Source: Rotaria sp. Silwood1 (Eukaryota; Rotifera; Eurotatoria; Philodinida; Philodinidae). Taken from it: a stretch of DNA of 64,000 bases. Under the pieces are notes generated by a model. The model made no database searches and was not told the origin of the DNA. It saw only the letters and a list, made by a program, of their open reading frames with translations. Of this stretch, positions 11,947 to 24,400 are shown one piece after another. The translations under genes and the position numbers were made by a program. The number at the start of each line of letters is the position of its first letter. The first letter of the stretch is position 1. The stretch lies in contig CAJNOP010000015.1 of NCBI GenBank assembly GCA_905250075.1, positions 3,206,344-3,270,343 on the forward strand. Reading direction: 5' to 3'.

Positions 11947-13898
11947 AATAGTTCGAAATGTTTAGTAAAAATAAAAAGAACAATGTTATCCGTCATTGAT
12001 ATAGAGATTCTCAACATCTATTTGCCGTAAGATAGAACCACTTCATAAGAAGTTAATAGACGAGGGCGCCAGTAATCAAGAAAAGATCTTTATCTTCTTT
12101 TTTTTTTTAGGTATATGTTATTGTCTTACTTTAATTCAATATTCTACCCGTAATACTTATTGTTAAACTACTGAAAGTGCTTGCTACTATTATTTGAAAA
12201 TTTCTTCTATTGATTTCAGTAGTAACAGTTAATTGATTTGAATGAATATTCAAATAAAAAATTGCAAAGTCATATTCTGAAGATATGTTTGTATGATGAA
12301 GTTTTCCTAAAACTTTTTTTTTCGAATGATTTTAATACGTATAGATTTCAATTTTTTGGAAAGTCTTTCTTGAAAAAACAGAAGTTTTAAATACATATAT
12401 TTAAATATAGTCAAAGATCATCTTATTCAATATTAAAAAGTTTTGTTTTGTCAGTTATAGAATAAATTCAATATCATATAGCACAAATAAATAGTAACTG
12501 TCCTTATGATTATATTTGACTTTCGATTATATTAAGATATGTTAATGTACCAAGAATCAGATATTCTTATATTTTTTGTTTTTTTTGTTAAGCAAAAATG
12601 ACTTAAATAATCCGAATGTTACTTTTTTTTTCTTATTTAATATATTTTGCATTTCAGTATAAGCACACAAATATATGTCAACTATTTTCTTGAAAACTTA
12701 AATATAAATCATTGAGATACATAAGAGAAGTAATAATGTTACTAATTAATGACAATGATATTTATTAAATTACTTCATCACTTCAGTTGCATCTATCTCA
12801 TTACAGACAGATTCTAATAGAGACTTCAAAAAGAAAAACGTCGTCGAGGTATTCATTAAAAAAAGTAATTAGATAAATATTCGACAATGAAGCAAGGCTA
12901 ACAATAAACCGCTGTTTACAATACGTGTACCTATTCTTTGTTTGTTTTGTCCTATTATACTGTTAGCAGACAAGATGGCCTTCGAGTTTCATTCAACTAT
13001 AATAATATATTGTGAAGTTTCGAATATCGATTATCGATATATTAATATCTTGTACACAAAACAATTGTTTATATGATTGAATACAAAATGCTTTTATTCA
13101 AAAGATATTTAGAATTTAGTAGAATAAGATTTTTTTTTTGTTGTCTAGAAGTTACGTTTCGATCATTCAAAAGAAAAAACAAGATCCTGAAAAATAGTCA
13201 TTATGAAATTCATTGCTAAAAAGAATTCTATTAACAGTTCTTAATGAATACTATCAATTGATCATTTAACTTTTATAACGAGACAGTACAATTCTATTTT
13301 TATCTATTATATATAAAATCACTTTTTTTTACGGTGAGTAGCAGTTAAATTTTATTGCTATCTTGATTTTAATTATTTTGAAGTTTCCAAAAAAGAAAAC
13401 CGAGACGAACTTTACAAAACTTTGTAAACAAATAGAATATCAAATTTAATATTGTAAAATCGATAGTGTAGTTTCAGCTACAATATTTTTAATCCACATT
13501 CAAATAAGTATTTTTTTTTGACTTTTTATTCTTAAGCATATCATCATATGAAATGACAATGTTTGATACGTATGTTTACAAACAAAGAAAAGAAATTGCT
13601 AATGAATGATTTTATATAACTGCTTTGCATCACATTAATAATATATCGTTAATCATAATTATTTTCAAATCAATCGATATTACCGTATTAATAAGGCTCT
13701 GAATATGATTGTAAAATAGATGTCGGAACGATTTTTCTGTTCTGTAAAATTCACATTTAAAATTTCAATATAAAAACAAAACAAAACAAAACAAATTTGT
13801 TCTCTTTTTCTATCACATTACTTTGAAGAAAACATTAAAAAAATAAGATGAAACATACATTATGAAAAATACAAGTCAACAACAAAAGAAACATTTCA
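11947..13898. other. Intergenic region between the AADAC-like esterase and EEA1
   Basis: AT-rich, with many homopolymer A/T runs. No convincing coding frame, tRNA or strong repeat was seen. It holds the 5' flank of EEA1 at its left end and the 3' flank of the esterase gene at its right end. No clear TATA box was recognised. Confidence 0.5.
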
Positions 13899-15050
13899 TT
13901 AAAATTGTTCAATAAATATTCGTATATTATTTTGTGTACATTCTGCTTCTGGTGACCATAAATGAAACATTGGATATGTATGCATTAAACCATAACCTTC
14001 TTCTAATATTATTTGACCATTATTTTCAAGAATTTTCTTTTTTAATATTGTTGCATCCCATAAAAATAATTCATTCGTACCTACACTTACATAAAGTGGA
14101 GGAAAACCTTTAAATGAATATTCTTTTGGATTTATATTATTTAATTGTTGATTATATTCTTCATAATAATCAAATCCAGTTAGATCTTGATCAATCATAA
14201 ATATTTGTTCTCGTAAATTAAATAATAATTGAAGTGAAAATAAAACACGATTTTGTTCTGTTTCATCATCATGTTCAATATCCATAAAACTTATATCAAT
14301 CCATGGTGATAATAAAATAAGTGCAAGTGGAACAGATTGTTTTTGTTCAACCATTATCTGAATAAGACGAAGCCAAAGTAAACCACCTGAAGAATCACCC
14401 ATACCAATCATACGTTGATGAATATTAGGATCAAATTTTAATAATGACATGTAGACAGTAATAATATCATCAAGAATATGAAATACAGGATATTCTGGAG
14501 AAAGTTTATATTCAATATGTATAACAGGCATATGATATTTACGAGATAGATAACATTCATAACCTGAATAAAGTTCAATATCTCCATAAACAAAACCACC
14601 ACCATGTATATAAAGAAGAAATTTTTGATCATGATTTCTCCAATCATACATATTACCATCACGTATTGAATATGAAAGTACTGTTCGTTCATTATATTCA
14701 AATGTAATTGGTTGTATTTTACATGTTTGTATATTACGTTGTGGATATAAAGTTTTAAATATTTTTTTAGCTATTAAACGAAATTGATTTAATTGTATTT
14801 TATTTGATTTTTCAGGTAAATAAAATGGAGGATAATGTAATCGTATAATTTCTTCAAGTGCTTTATATTCTGCACTTATATTTGATGATTTTTGTAAAAA
14901 AGAAAAAAACCATATTCGATTTGTAAATATTCTATGCATAAAATTTATACGAACTGATTGAGAAAAAATCCATCTACTATTATCAATAAATGGTTCAGTT
15001 AAAAGCATTAACATTAATATAGTAGATATGATTAATAATATAATATTCAT
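13899..15050 (-). CDS. AADAC/HSL-type alpha/beta hydrolase, membrane anchored
   Basis: Single-exon 383-aa protein. Residues 3-18 form a hydrophobic N-terminal segment (ILLIISTILMLMLL), a signal anchor of the kind arylacetamide deacetylase and neutral cholesterol ester hydrolase use to sit in the ER membrane. The catalytic domain shows the oxyanion-hole motif HGGG (149-152), the nucleophile elbow GDSSG (218-222, Ser220), LLSPWIDIS (247-255), a probable catalytic Asp332 in TNELFLWD and a probable His357 in YGLMHTYP. This is hormone-sensitive-lipase family (bacterial family IV) architecture, so carboxyl-ester hydrolysis of lipid or xenobiotic esters is expected; the substrate is unknown. The length fits the AADAC family (about 400 aa). 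The lack of introns contrasts with the exon-rich neighbours and suggests retroposition or foreign origin, which the sequence alone cannot decide. Confidence 0.9.
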   Translation of the reverse strand: MNIILLIISTILMLMLLTEPFIDNSRWIFSQSVRINFMHRIFTNRIWFFSFLQKSSNISAEYKALEEIIRLHYPPFYLPEKSNKIQLNQFRLIAKKIFKTLYPQRNIQTCKIQPITFEYNERTVLSYSIRDGNMYDWRNHDQKFLLYIHGGGFVYGDIELYSGYECYLSRKYHMPVIHIEYKLSPEYPVFHILDDIITVYMSLLKFDPNIHQRMIGMGDSSGGLLWLRLIQIMVEQKQSVPLALILLSPWIDISFMDIEHDDETEQNRVLFSLQLLFNLREQIFMIDQDLTGFDYYEEYNQQLNNINPKEYSFKGFPPLYVSVGTNELFLWDATILKKKILENNGQIILEEGYGLMHTYPMFHLWSPEAECTQNNIRIFIEQF

Positions 15051-18000
15051 TATTAATTAAGTTTCTATAATAGTTTTCTTCTTATTATCATGAAAGAAAA
15101 GAAAAAAGTAATGTTTGCCACTTAACATAGTTAGTTAAGTTTTTATCCTTACTTTTCTTTTGATTTGATATAAATCATTACTTTTGTGATTCTATCGTTA
15201 ATCGACAAATTTTAATTCCATCAACTATTCGATGAATAATATAAATGTCATTTTGAGAAAAATTTTTAGTAGTATCTTTCTGTGTTAATCATATGGTTTG
15301 CTTTTTTTCTATATTAGTGGTACAACAGTGTTTTTAAATTTTTATTTGTAATAATATCGGCAAGAAACATTGCTTAGGATATAATACCGATGGCTTCAAA
15401 AGAGATTCTATAGCTTTAATGAGTTTGAAAATCTCATGTACAATATATATTCTACTTAGGGCTATTCAAAAATAGTGGCAAAGATACTTTAGTTTCCTGC
15501 AAAAAGCTAAAAGAAAATTTGTCTCCATGGGAACTGCAAATACAAATGATGCTCTATTTTTCTGTGCTATCACATCATTCTTCAAGTTATATCAAAATAA
15601 TAAAAAGTCGATAAGATTTGTTTTTTTTTAAATCATATGTGACAGATTTATTAATGTCTACTAAAAACTTGGAGTACATAGGTTTCAAATGACTTTTAAT
15701 AAGTGATAGATAAAGAGCTGCAATTTTTATTGTCCGGAAGAGGAGAAAACGTTGTATTGCATCGTTTATTGTATGTTTTCCTAATATGTAGTTTAATTAA
15801 TTTTCTAAGTGAGGAAAAATATTTTGTTTAGAAAGGAACCAGTAGAAAACTTTTTATTTTCATCGAAATGTCGAAAAATATTTACTTAGATTTTCGATTA
15901 AAAAACCTATCACTTCAAAATAATCAAATCTAAAGATCTAAAATTTGAGTAGTTTTGCAAATCTTCCATTGACAATTTGAATATACTTGTACCAATTGAA
16001 AATTTACTGTAAACACCACATAGAGTAGAATTGTTTTTAAAAAGGTCAATGAAAAACCTTAAAGAAAAAAGTATGTCGAAAAAAAAAGAAAACATATCAT
16101 ATATGATTGGTTGCATCTTCATTTCATCTTTTGAACGACGAAAGTTACAGCACTCTATCTTATTTCTATCAGTACTTATTTCAAAAATATTCAATTTGCT
16201 GTTTGTTTATATAGACATTAGTATCACTGTAAACATATGACGAAAAAATAAGTATCATCCAAATTTTATTATTATAATGTTACTGAAGGAATGATGTGAT
16301 TACACTAGAAGAATAGAGCATCATTTTTACTATCAGTTAAAATAGAGAAAGTGTCTTTAAGCTTTTTTAAAATACCACTGCCAATACTTTTGGATAGATC
16401 TAAGTAAAAGTGATATTCCAAGAATAAATTCTGACGAATTTATGACTTTTTATGCATTATTATATTAACTTTTTTTTCCAAAGCATAAAGCAATATTTCT
16501 ATTTGGATAAAATCAAATATCTTAGAATTGACAGATCATAAGATTACAAATTTTTCTTAAAACCAACGGTATAGACCCTCAAACAGTATTTCTTTCTGTT
16601 GTTTTTTATTCATAAATATTGTCATAAATTTCTCTTTGGTTATTAAGAAAAAAAAAGCTAGTCAATTTGATTCATACAGAAAGCAAATATTCAAACATTT
16701 TTCTTGTTATTGCTGTGAATGTCTTACTTTGCCTATGTATACATTGCGTTTGTCAAAAACTAATAATGATGTGATATAATAGTTTGATACAGCTCGATTA
16801 TTTTTTCTCTTCATACACCTCTATTCGATACGTATCATCAATGAAAAAAGAGCCAAAATGACATATAAAAAAAACAAGATTCACATTGTCGATACTTGAA
16901 TGTATATAGTAAAAACAAGGTTAACCTTTACAATACGGGTCGTACACTATGAGTACCAAAGTTTTTTTTTGAACAGTGAAATATATTATATATTGACGAT
17001 CGAAAATAGTCGTGTATCCGATGAAGTATGCTCACTGCAATAGTATATACTTATTGTTATTTGCTTGATTATGACTTATTTTCCTTCTTTTTTTTATCCT
17101 ACACTGAAAATTTCTTGTCTAATTTTTTTACGAAAAGTACCAAATATGAAAATATTTAATTTATTCAATAGGAATAATCGAATTTAAAACAGAATAAAAT
17201 TACTAAATAGATAGTATTCAAATTAAAATCATTTATCAAAGAATATTACTTTGTAAATTCAATACGCTTATACAATCCTAATGTTCATATGAATACTCGT
17301 CATCTTTCACTTATTTGTGTAGTAGTATGTCATGCTTTAAAGTCAAATTTCTAATTATATTCTCTATGTGTTGTGCATGAATAGTTGAAGAAGAAAAGAC
17401 CATGTTCGTTTATCGTAAATTTTGTGTTCATGTGTTCCTTATTGACTGTTCAATTCTTATGCAATGCATACAAGGTGAAAAAGAAAAAAAAAATACGATC
17501 ATTCAATATATCATGATGATAAAATCAATCAGTGAATCGTAGCTTATTTTGAAGAGAAAAATAATTAGACAACGTCTCATTTTACTTTTACCTATGTCAT
17601 TGGTTACGCATCATGTGCAATTAACTTCACTTTCGCTTCTGTTTAAACCATTTTATTTCATAGTATGATTGCTGCGTGTTGAAAATATTAAACGTAAAAG
17701 AATGTTTTACCAACAAGCTAGAACATAAAGATTTAACTTTCTTTGCTGTTGTCAGATTCGCTTTTCTTGATTATGGTTCCCTGCTTTTTTTCATAGATGT
17801 TGGCAGAATGTGTTCTCAGGCAATCTATGAACATTCTTTGTCTTTTTTTTAAGCTTCTCCTTAGCAAGTTGGTGCCTCGAATGCATGTCGATTTTCGTCT
17901 CGTTTCTACTGCGCAATATGATACAGATAGAAAACTAATCATTTTACAAATACAAAGATAAAAGAGAAAAACAACTGGCAACATTGACTGGACGGACCAG

Positions 18001-21000
18001 CATGCACATCTTTCGAAAACTCGACGTGGACGAGAATATATTTGTTAGAACTCATAATTTTGATAGTAAAATTAGACCTTTTTTTCTTACTAAACAATAG
18101 AGTTGTCGAACATATTCGCGTAGAGAATAGACAAAGCATGAGTAGATTACAAGAGTGATGAATCTTCCAGAGCAAGATTATCGATATTTTTAAGTGTTTG
18201 GGGCAGAGGGAGCTACTAAAAATTAGACAAAAAGTCCAAAAATTCACTCAAAAATTCTTTCGTCCATGGAGTGCCGGAATAGGTAAACAGAAGAAGAGGG
18301 AAATCTTCCGTGTGTCTGCTTCTCCTATAACTGATGACCTGCCACCAGATTGTTCTCTCCCAGAGCTTATTTCAGTCTTATTCATAGTGCAACAAAATTG
18401 TCTGCTTATTTTTTATTTCATTTGGTGTTCAAAATGTTACCATGTAGATATAAAAAATCGCGAGAAACCGATATTAGAGATCATGCAGGCCATTCAAGAT
18501 GTTTCGAACTTATTGAGACTACTAGAAAATCATGTCGAAATATTTCAAGTAGCTATTTTAAGAAATATGGCAATGTTATCAATAGGTGTAGTTGTTTTTT
18601 CTATTTGTGAAGAAGAAAAGAATTTTATATAGTAAATAATAGAACTTTTTCTAGTAAAAATATTTGATAAGAGATCCATAATCAATTGATATGAACTGAT
18701 TTTATAATTAAAGATAGAATAAATAGATCTAATTTTGAGAAGAAAAGTTTTTGTGGTAAACTTTTGACATATTTAGTGTTTGACATTCTATTAGACTAGA
18801 TTTGAGTTTCTCGACTAGAATGAATATTTGTCTGTCGATTATTTACAAAATAACTGATAGACGCCATGTAACTAGCGTAACAAAAATATAACAAACCGAA
18901 TTTATTTACTCTTTAGCTACTTAAACTTAATATTCACAAAAGCACTTTTTTTGTGTACTCAAAAAGTGAGTACACTATAGAATCGGTCAGTGTATCCGAC
19001 CGTTTACACAATAACTTTCGAAAGGAGAGTCCGATCGCGATGAAATTTTCTACACAGTTTCGTCTCATCAGTATCGCGGTCAACTTCGAAGGTGAGAATG
19101 ATTCGTCGAGCCATTGCTGAATTATCGGGAAAAGAGTCATTATTTCCTATGCGAACATTGATCTATCCCGCTTTTCATAAAAAACTTTTCTTCTCATGAT
19201 CAAACAAAACTCCAACTATTATATACCATTCGATAGAGAATTTCACGAGCTACAAAATAGTATATAAAACATTAAGAAACAAGAAGGCTAAGTCACCTAT
19301 TGCAAAGATACTTAAACGGAAATTGCTTCTATGTTTTTACTTTTTGAAGTACATATAACACTCGGATTTAAATCCGAGGTTTTCACATTTATTTTTCTTT
19401 CGAATTTCATCGACAATTTACAATATTTATAGGACTGTTTGAAAGACTTTCTAGCAATAGTTTGTATGTAGAGTTTCAATTATAATTTACATATAAAATT
19501 GAAATACTAATTTAGATACACACATGCTTGCATAAAATACATCGAAACACCTTGTCCGTAGACGGTCAATATTTTAGTGTAACTATTTTATTGATCTGTT
19601 TTCATGCTAAATGGCAATGATTCATATGAAAAAAAAATATGGAGTATACAAATTTCACGCAGAAATTACTTTTATATAAATTGAAAAGTAAAAAGCAAAC
19701 AAGCATATGTATATAGGAAGAGAAAAGTGAAAAATTACTTCCTTTATTACTCAGAGAAAACTATTCTTAAGAAATTCACAATTATTTTTGATTACTAATG
19801 TACAAATCTAATTTTTTGTACAAACTCTCCACTTTCTGCAGGATATTCTTGTTCGAAAATTATGAAAAATTCAGATAGCTCTTTGTTCAAGTCTTGAACA
19901 GAGTACTGATTTTTGATGTGTCTGATTAAAAGCAATTAACAAATACTAAGAGATTACAATTGATTAACATGTAATAGTTTTATTTCATCTTATCGTTTAC
20001 AAATTAGTACAACATTATTTAAAAAAAAACGATTAAAACTAGGCCGAAATCAATTACATGAGGACTTTCATCATGACTATTGTGAAGCAAAATCGAAGTT
20101 TCAATTAGTTATAATTTTAATTTTATTGCATAATAATTAAATTATCAGTTCCGATTATACCCATGGTATTTTGAAATTTAAATCAATAAAACTTTCTACT
20201 GGATACTAATAGTTCTGCAAGGAATGTTAGTTCAACCTATCTCATATCGTGCAGTCTATAGGTTAACTGCGCTTCTTCTGCTTGATTTTTTAAAAATATC
20301 TCGTTCTATAAATATTTTCAAAACTCTTAGAAAAATATTAAATATAAGTGGAAATAACACTTCCTTGGAAGTGCAAGCGCATTCATGCCACCTGTACCAG
20401 CGATATCGACTGTTTTTGTTTACTCCTCGAATAGGAGTATTTATGAAAGACTGTGCCACAAACAAAAAAAAAGTCTTTATTTAGAAGGCTTAACCAACAC
20501 GAAAAAGTGTGGTGCCATCTGACAAAATATACTACACGTATTAAAATCGACTTTTTTAAGTAACTACCAGTCTCTTCAAGATCGAAACTATTGATTTAAT
20601 ATCAAAATTATTAAAAAAAAAGAAAGAAGGAATCCGTCAATTTCGATGAAATATTGACAATATGAGAAGTGTTGAAGTATCTGAATCTTCCACTTCTAAT
20701 GAGAGAGCTAGAACACTAGCTTCGCTCTTATTTTAGAAGTCGCGGCAGGTGGCATCTTCACCACGGGTGCCGTCTTATCAAGAATACATGGTGTCCATTG
20801 AATAGCAGCACTCCTCAATACTTTTTCCAAAACAAAAGAAGAACTAGTGCTCTAATTTTGCCATTAACTACTCAATTTGTCATTTGTATCCTAGATAATA
20901 CAACATATGCAGCAAGGGCACCATTCTCTACGACTTCCAAATCAAGAAGTTTCTTAGTATTCTTCCTTTAGTATTAGCCGCTACAGACCGTTTAACCATG

Positions 21001-21464
21001 ACCGTTCGTTATAATATATAAACTACTTATCCGCCGAATTTCTGCAGGATTAAGTAAAACGGTGGTAAAGAATTGTGTCTCAAAGCAGATAGAATAAAAC
21101 AGTCCCTCCTATGATTAACAATATCAGCTGCATCGTGTTTCACATTTTAATCTTGCAGAAATTGTGTTGACAACTTCTTTTATTAATTAACTTAAAATGA
21201 TTTCAACCAAGATCGAACCAAAACATACAATTTCGACGTATGTCTTATCGAATACATATCTATGCCTCCTATTAGAAATCATTTATTTTCTTTATAAAAT
21301 TCTTATCATATCTGTATCTTCTATTGTTGTTCATAGATCTAGTTACTACATTGAGAATGAAATACATATTTCATTTTTACTAACACATGATTTAAAGAAA
21401 AAAAAAACAGAAAATTATATTCATATCTGACTTCAGGAAAAAAAAACTATATCACAAAGATAAT
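15051..21464. other. 6.4 kb gene-poor region between RIF1 3' end and the AADAC-like gene
   Basis: No gene that I can support. Open frames here (for example around 15910-16240, 17733-18632, 18934-19140 and 20224-20484) have no recognisable domain, overlap on both strands and lack exon-like neighbours. Patches at about 18940-19140 and 20490-20770 are less AT-rich than their surroundings and may be old mobile-element remnants. An 18-bp perfect palindrome lies at 19361-19378, and a short hairpin GTGTACTC..GAGTACAC lies near 18952-18974. A non-coding RNA gene cannot be excluded. Confidence 0.5.
19361..19378. repeat. 18-bp perfect palindrome
   Basis: CTCGGATTTAAATCCGAG reads identically on both strands and stands in AT-rich DNA with no gene nearby. 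It could be a dimeric protein-binding site or chance; nothing around it decides. Confidence 0.5.
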
Positions 21465-24400
21465 CTAATTATCAAGAAATAAACTTTTTAAATGTAATCG
21501 TTCAAGATGTGTTAATGATGAATTATTAAATAAGTGTCGTACTAATTCAATATAATCATCATCAAATGGAAGGTAACCATTAATTTTAAATATATCAGCT
21601 GCTTTTTGTAAACGTTCACCGAGTGTTCTATTTACAATAGTTTGTTTTTTTGATGCAATTTGTTCATCTTCTTCTTCTTCTTGATTATCAATACATTCTT
21701 CATCTTTGTTTGTTAATGATAAACGACGTTTTTGTGGTGACATTTGTTCATCACGATTTGCTAAAGCTATTTGACGTCTTGTACGTATAAAATCAATTTG
21801 ATTTGTTGATGCTGGTGCGATATCATCATCAATATCATTATTATCATTTAAATATAGTCGTTCATAATCAAGACTATCGATTAATGTATCAACATCATAC
21901 ATTGGATGATGTGGATCAATAATATTTGTTGTTGTTGTTGATGGTGGTGGTAATGATGATGCTTCTTTTGTAAATGTACCATCACTGATAGCTAAACGAA
22001 ACGAGAAAAAAAACGATTATGAAATAGAACTTCTTTTTTTTTTGTTTGAGATTAGTTTGTTTTACCAATTGATTCTTCAGATGTACTTGCAATTGGTGTA
22101 AGAGATTCCCCATTTGTACCTATAATTGGTGATAATGATGGAGAATTTATAAGACGTTCTTGATATAATAAAAGTGCTTTTTGAATATTAGCTAATTTTG
22201 GTGGTGGTATTGGATAAACTTCAATTTGTGCAGCTGTTGATCGTGCTATATCACCAACAGTATTCATTTTGATTGAATGAAAATAATTAATTGCATTTGT
22301 AGGACTAAAACAAAGATGAAAAAAAAAGCAAAAAAATAGAAAACATTTTTATTTATTAGTTAAAATAAAAATAAGACATATACCATACACCACCATATAC
22401 TACATGAATTAGAGAATCTAATGGTTTATCACAATCAATTAATGCTGGATAGATTGGTTCAACAGGTTTTATTTGACGTAGTTCTTCAATTTTATTTGCC
22501 TTCGGAGATAACTAAAGATAAAATGATAATAATTTATATTTTATATAATTACGTTGAAAATATATTATTCATTGTTTGATTGAGTTCAATTTCTTATTAA
22601 TGTCATTTTTGCATTCTGAGAGATTGGAATTCATACAAAAATAGGAAAATTCAGAAAAATGAGCTAATGTAGTTTCTATAATGATCACATGAACTTATCT
22701 GAACTCAACTAGATATAATTCCAATTTGGATCATTCAAATTTCATGACTATAGTGTGTTATTTAAAACTGTAAAATCAATGTTTTTTTTTTCTAAAATAC
22801 GAAGCATTTACCTCAAAGCCATATCGTAGTTTGAATAACCAATAAGATTCTCTATTGAATGCATTCCATAGATTGGCTATTAGAGAAAGGTTTCTGAACA
22901 AAATCAGAGTTTGCCGTATTTTCAGAGACCTTTTATTAAACACGTATAAGCCTCGTAAAAAAGCACCTATTTTTTACGATGTTATGATAAATGCCGGTTT
23001 TTTTTCTCCATTTTTGTAAATGCATATAGCCTTGAAACGTGGCAATCTCTAATTTTATTCTGAATTTTGTACTCTTTAAGATGACACTCTTCAAAAACTA
23101 ATTTCGCGTAGTCTTCTAGGAACTACAAACTATAGTGCTTGACTTTTTTAGAAAATTTTCTTTCATAGCTCATGTATAGAATATATTTGATAGAGAACTT
23201 CATTGACTATTTATACTTTATTGAAGAATAAGTTCACACGTCCAAAGTTTCTTGTGTTTCCGTTGAAATACATGTATGTATTCATTCGGACTTCAAAACT
23301 ATTCTTTGGAAGAAAAAATCTGAATAAAAAAACAACACTATTATCTTAAGTATAGTTTGGAATACAACAAACCCAAAGTCTTGGGATTTTATATTCTATA
23401 GTTTGGATTCAATAAGATAAGCTATCATCAATCACATGTTAGTTTACTAGAGATCTAGCACATTCAAGAAGAGATTGTCGGATATTGCAGTAAAGGTTTG
23501 TTATTTTAGTTTAGATTTTTCTTGTACAAATTCGAATTGCAACTTGAAACTTTCCACAGAAACAGACCTTAACAAGAATAGTTTTAGATCTTTTGAATTA
23601 CTTCTATCTTAAAATAAGAACATTAGATCTGTCAGTTGATATTAGCGATGTAAAAGACACGCTATAACTATTGTTGTATTTTAGGATAGGAATACGGACA
23701 ATGTTTGAAACATTCACAAAAAACCTGGATTTGTTTTCATATCCACGTTTCAAGTCGTCAGGTTCAAAAATTTTGAACTCCATGAGCTCTAACCTTAGTA
23801 TTCATTTAAAATCTGCCGTAAAAATATACTGTCTTCTTAATAATAAGTCTAGGGCGCGAACTCTTTTCATTGTATTCATAGCTCATTTGGATCTACATAA
23901 CACACATAGTCATGATTCGAAATCAATTTATCAGTAGGATGACTTTCTTCGGTAGTCTTCAAGGATTTTTCTTATCTTATATTCAAATTTTAGGAAAAGA
24001 TTAAAAAAAAAACGACCATCTAAATCAAAACAAAACAACGATGAACAATAAACAAATTACAACAGTGCAAGATCTCTAGTCACTAATTAACAAAATCAAA
24101 GTGACTAAAAGATCATGAACTGCTGTAAAAAGCCAATACAACACAACATCTATATCAACAAAGGAGTGCAGGTAATCTAGTCAGGAATAAAACATATCAA
24201 CCGGACTCAACAAACTCCACTCCATAGTTGAATAGTATTCATAACATACATATATATATATATATTAAACTAAGAAATTTGATAGAAAAATTACTTCAGG
24301 TTTTGTATCATCAGAAAAATTAAATAATTTTGATGAACGTGTTTTATTATTATTATGATATATTTGTTCATTAGTATTGATTAAATTTGAACGTCGAGTT

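Noticed and set aside
18198..18632. A 144-codon frame and overlapping frames at 17733-18610
   Set aside because: No domain, overlapping open frames on both strands, no exon-like neighbours and atypical codon use; most likely chance.
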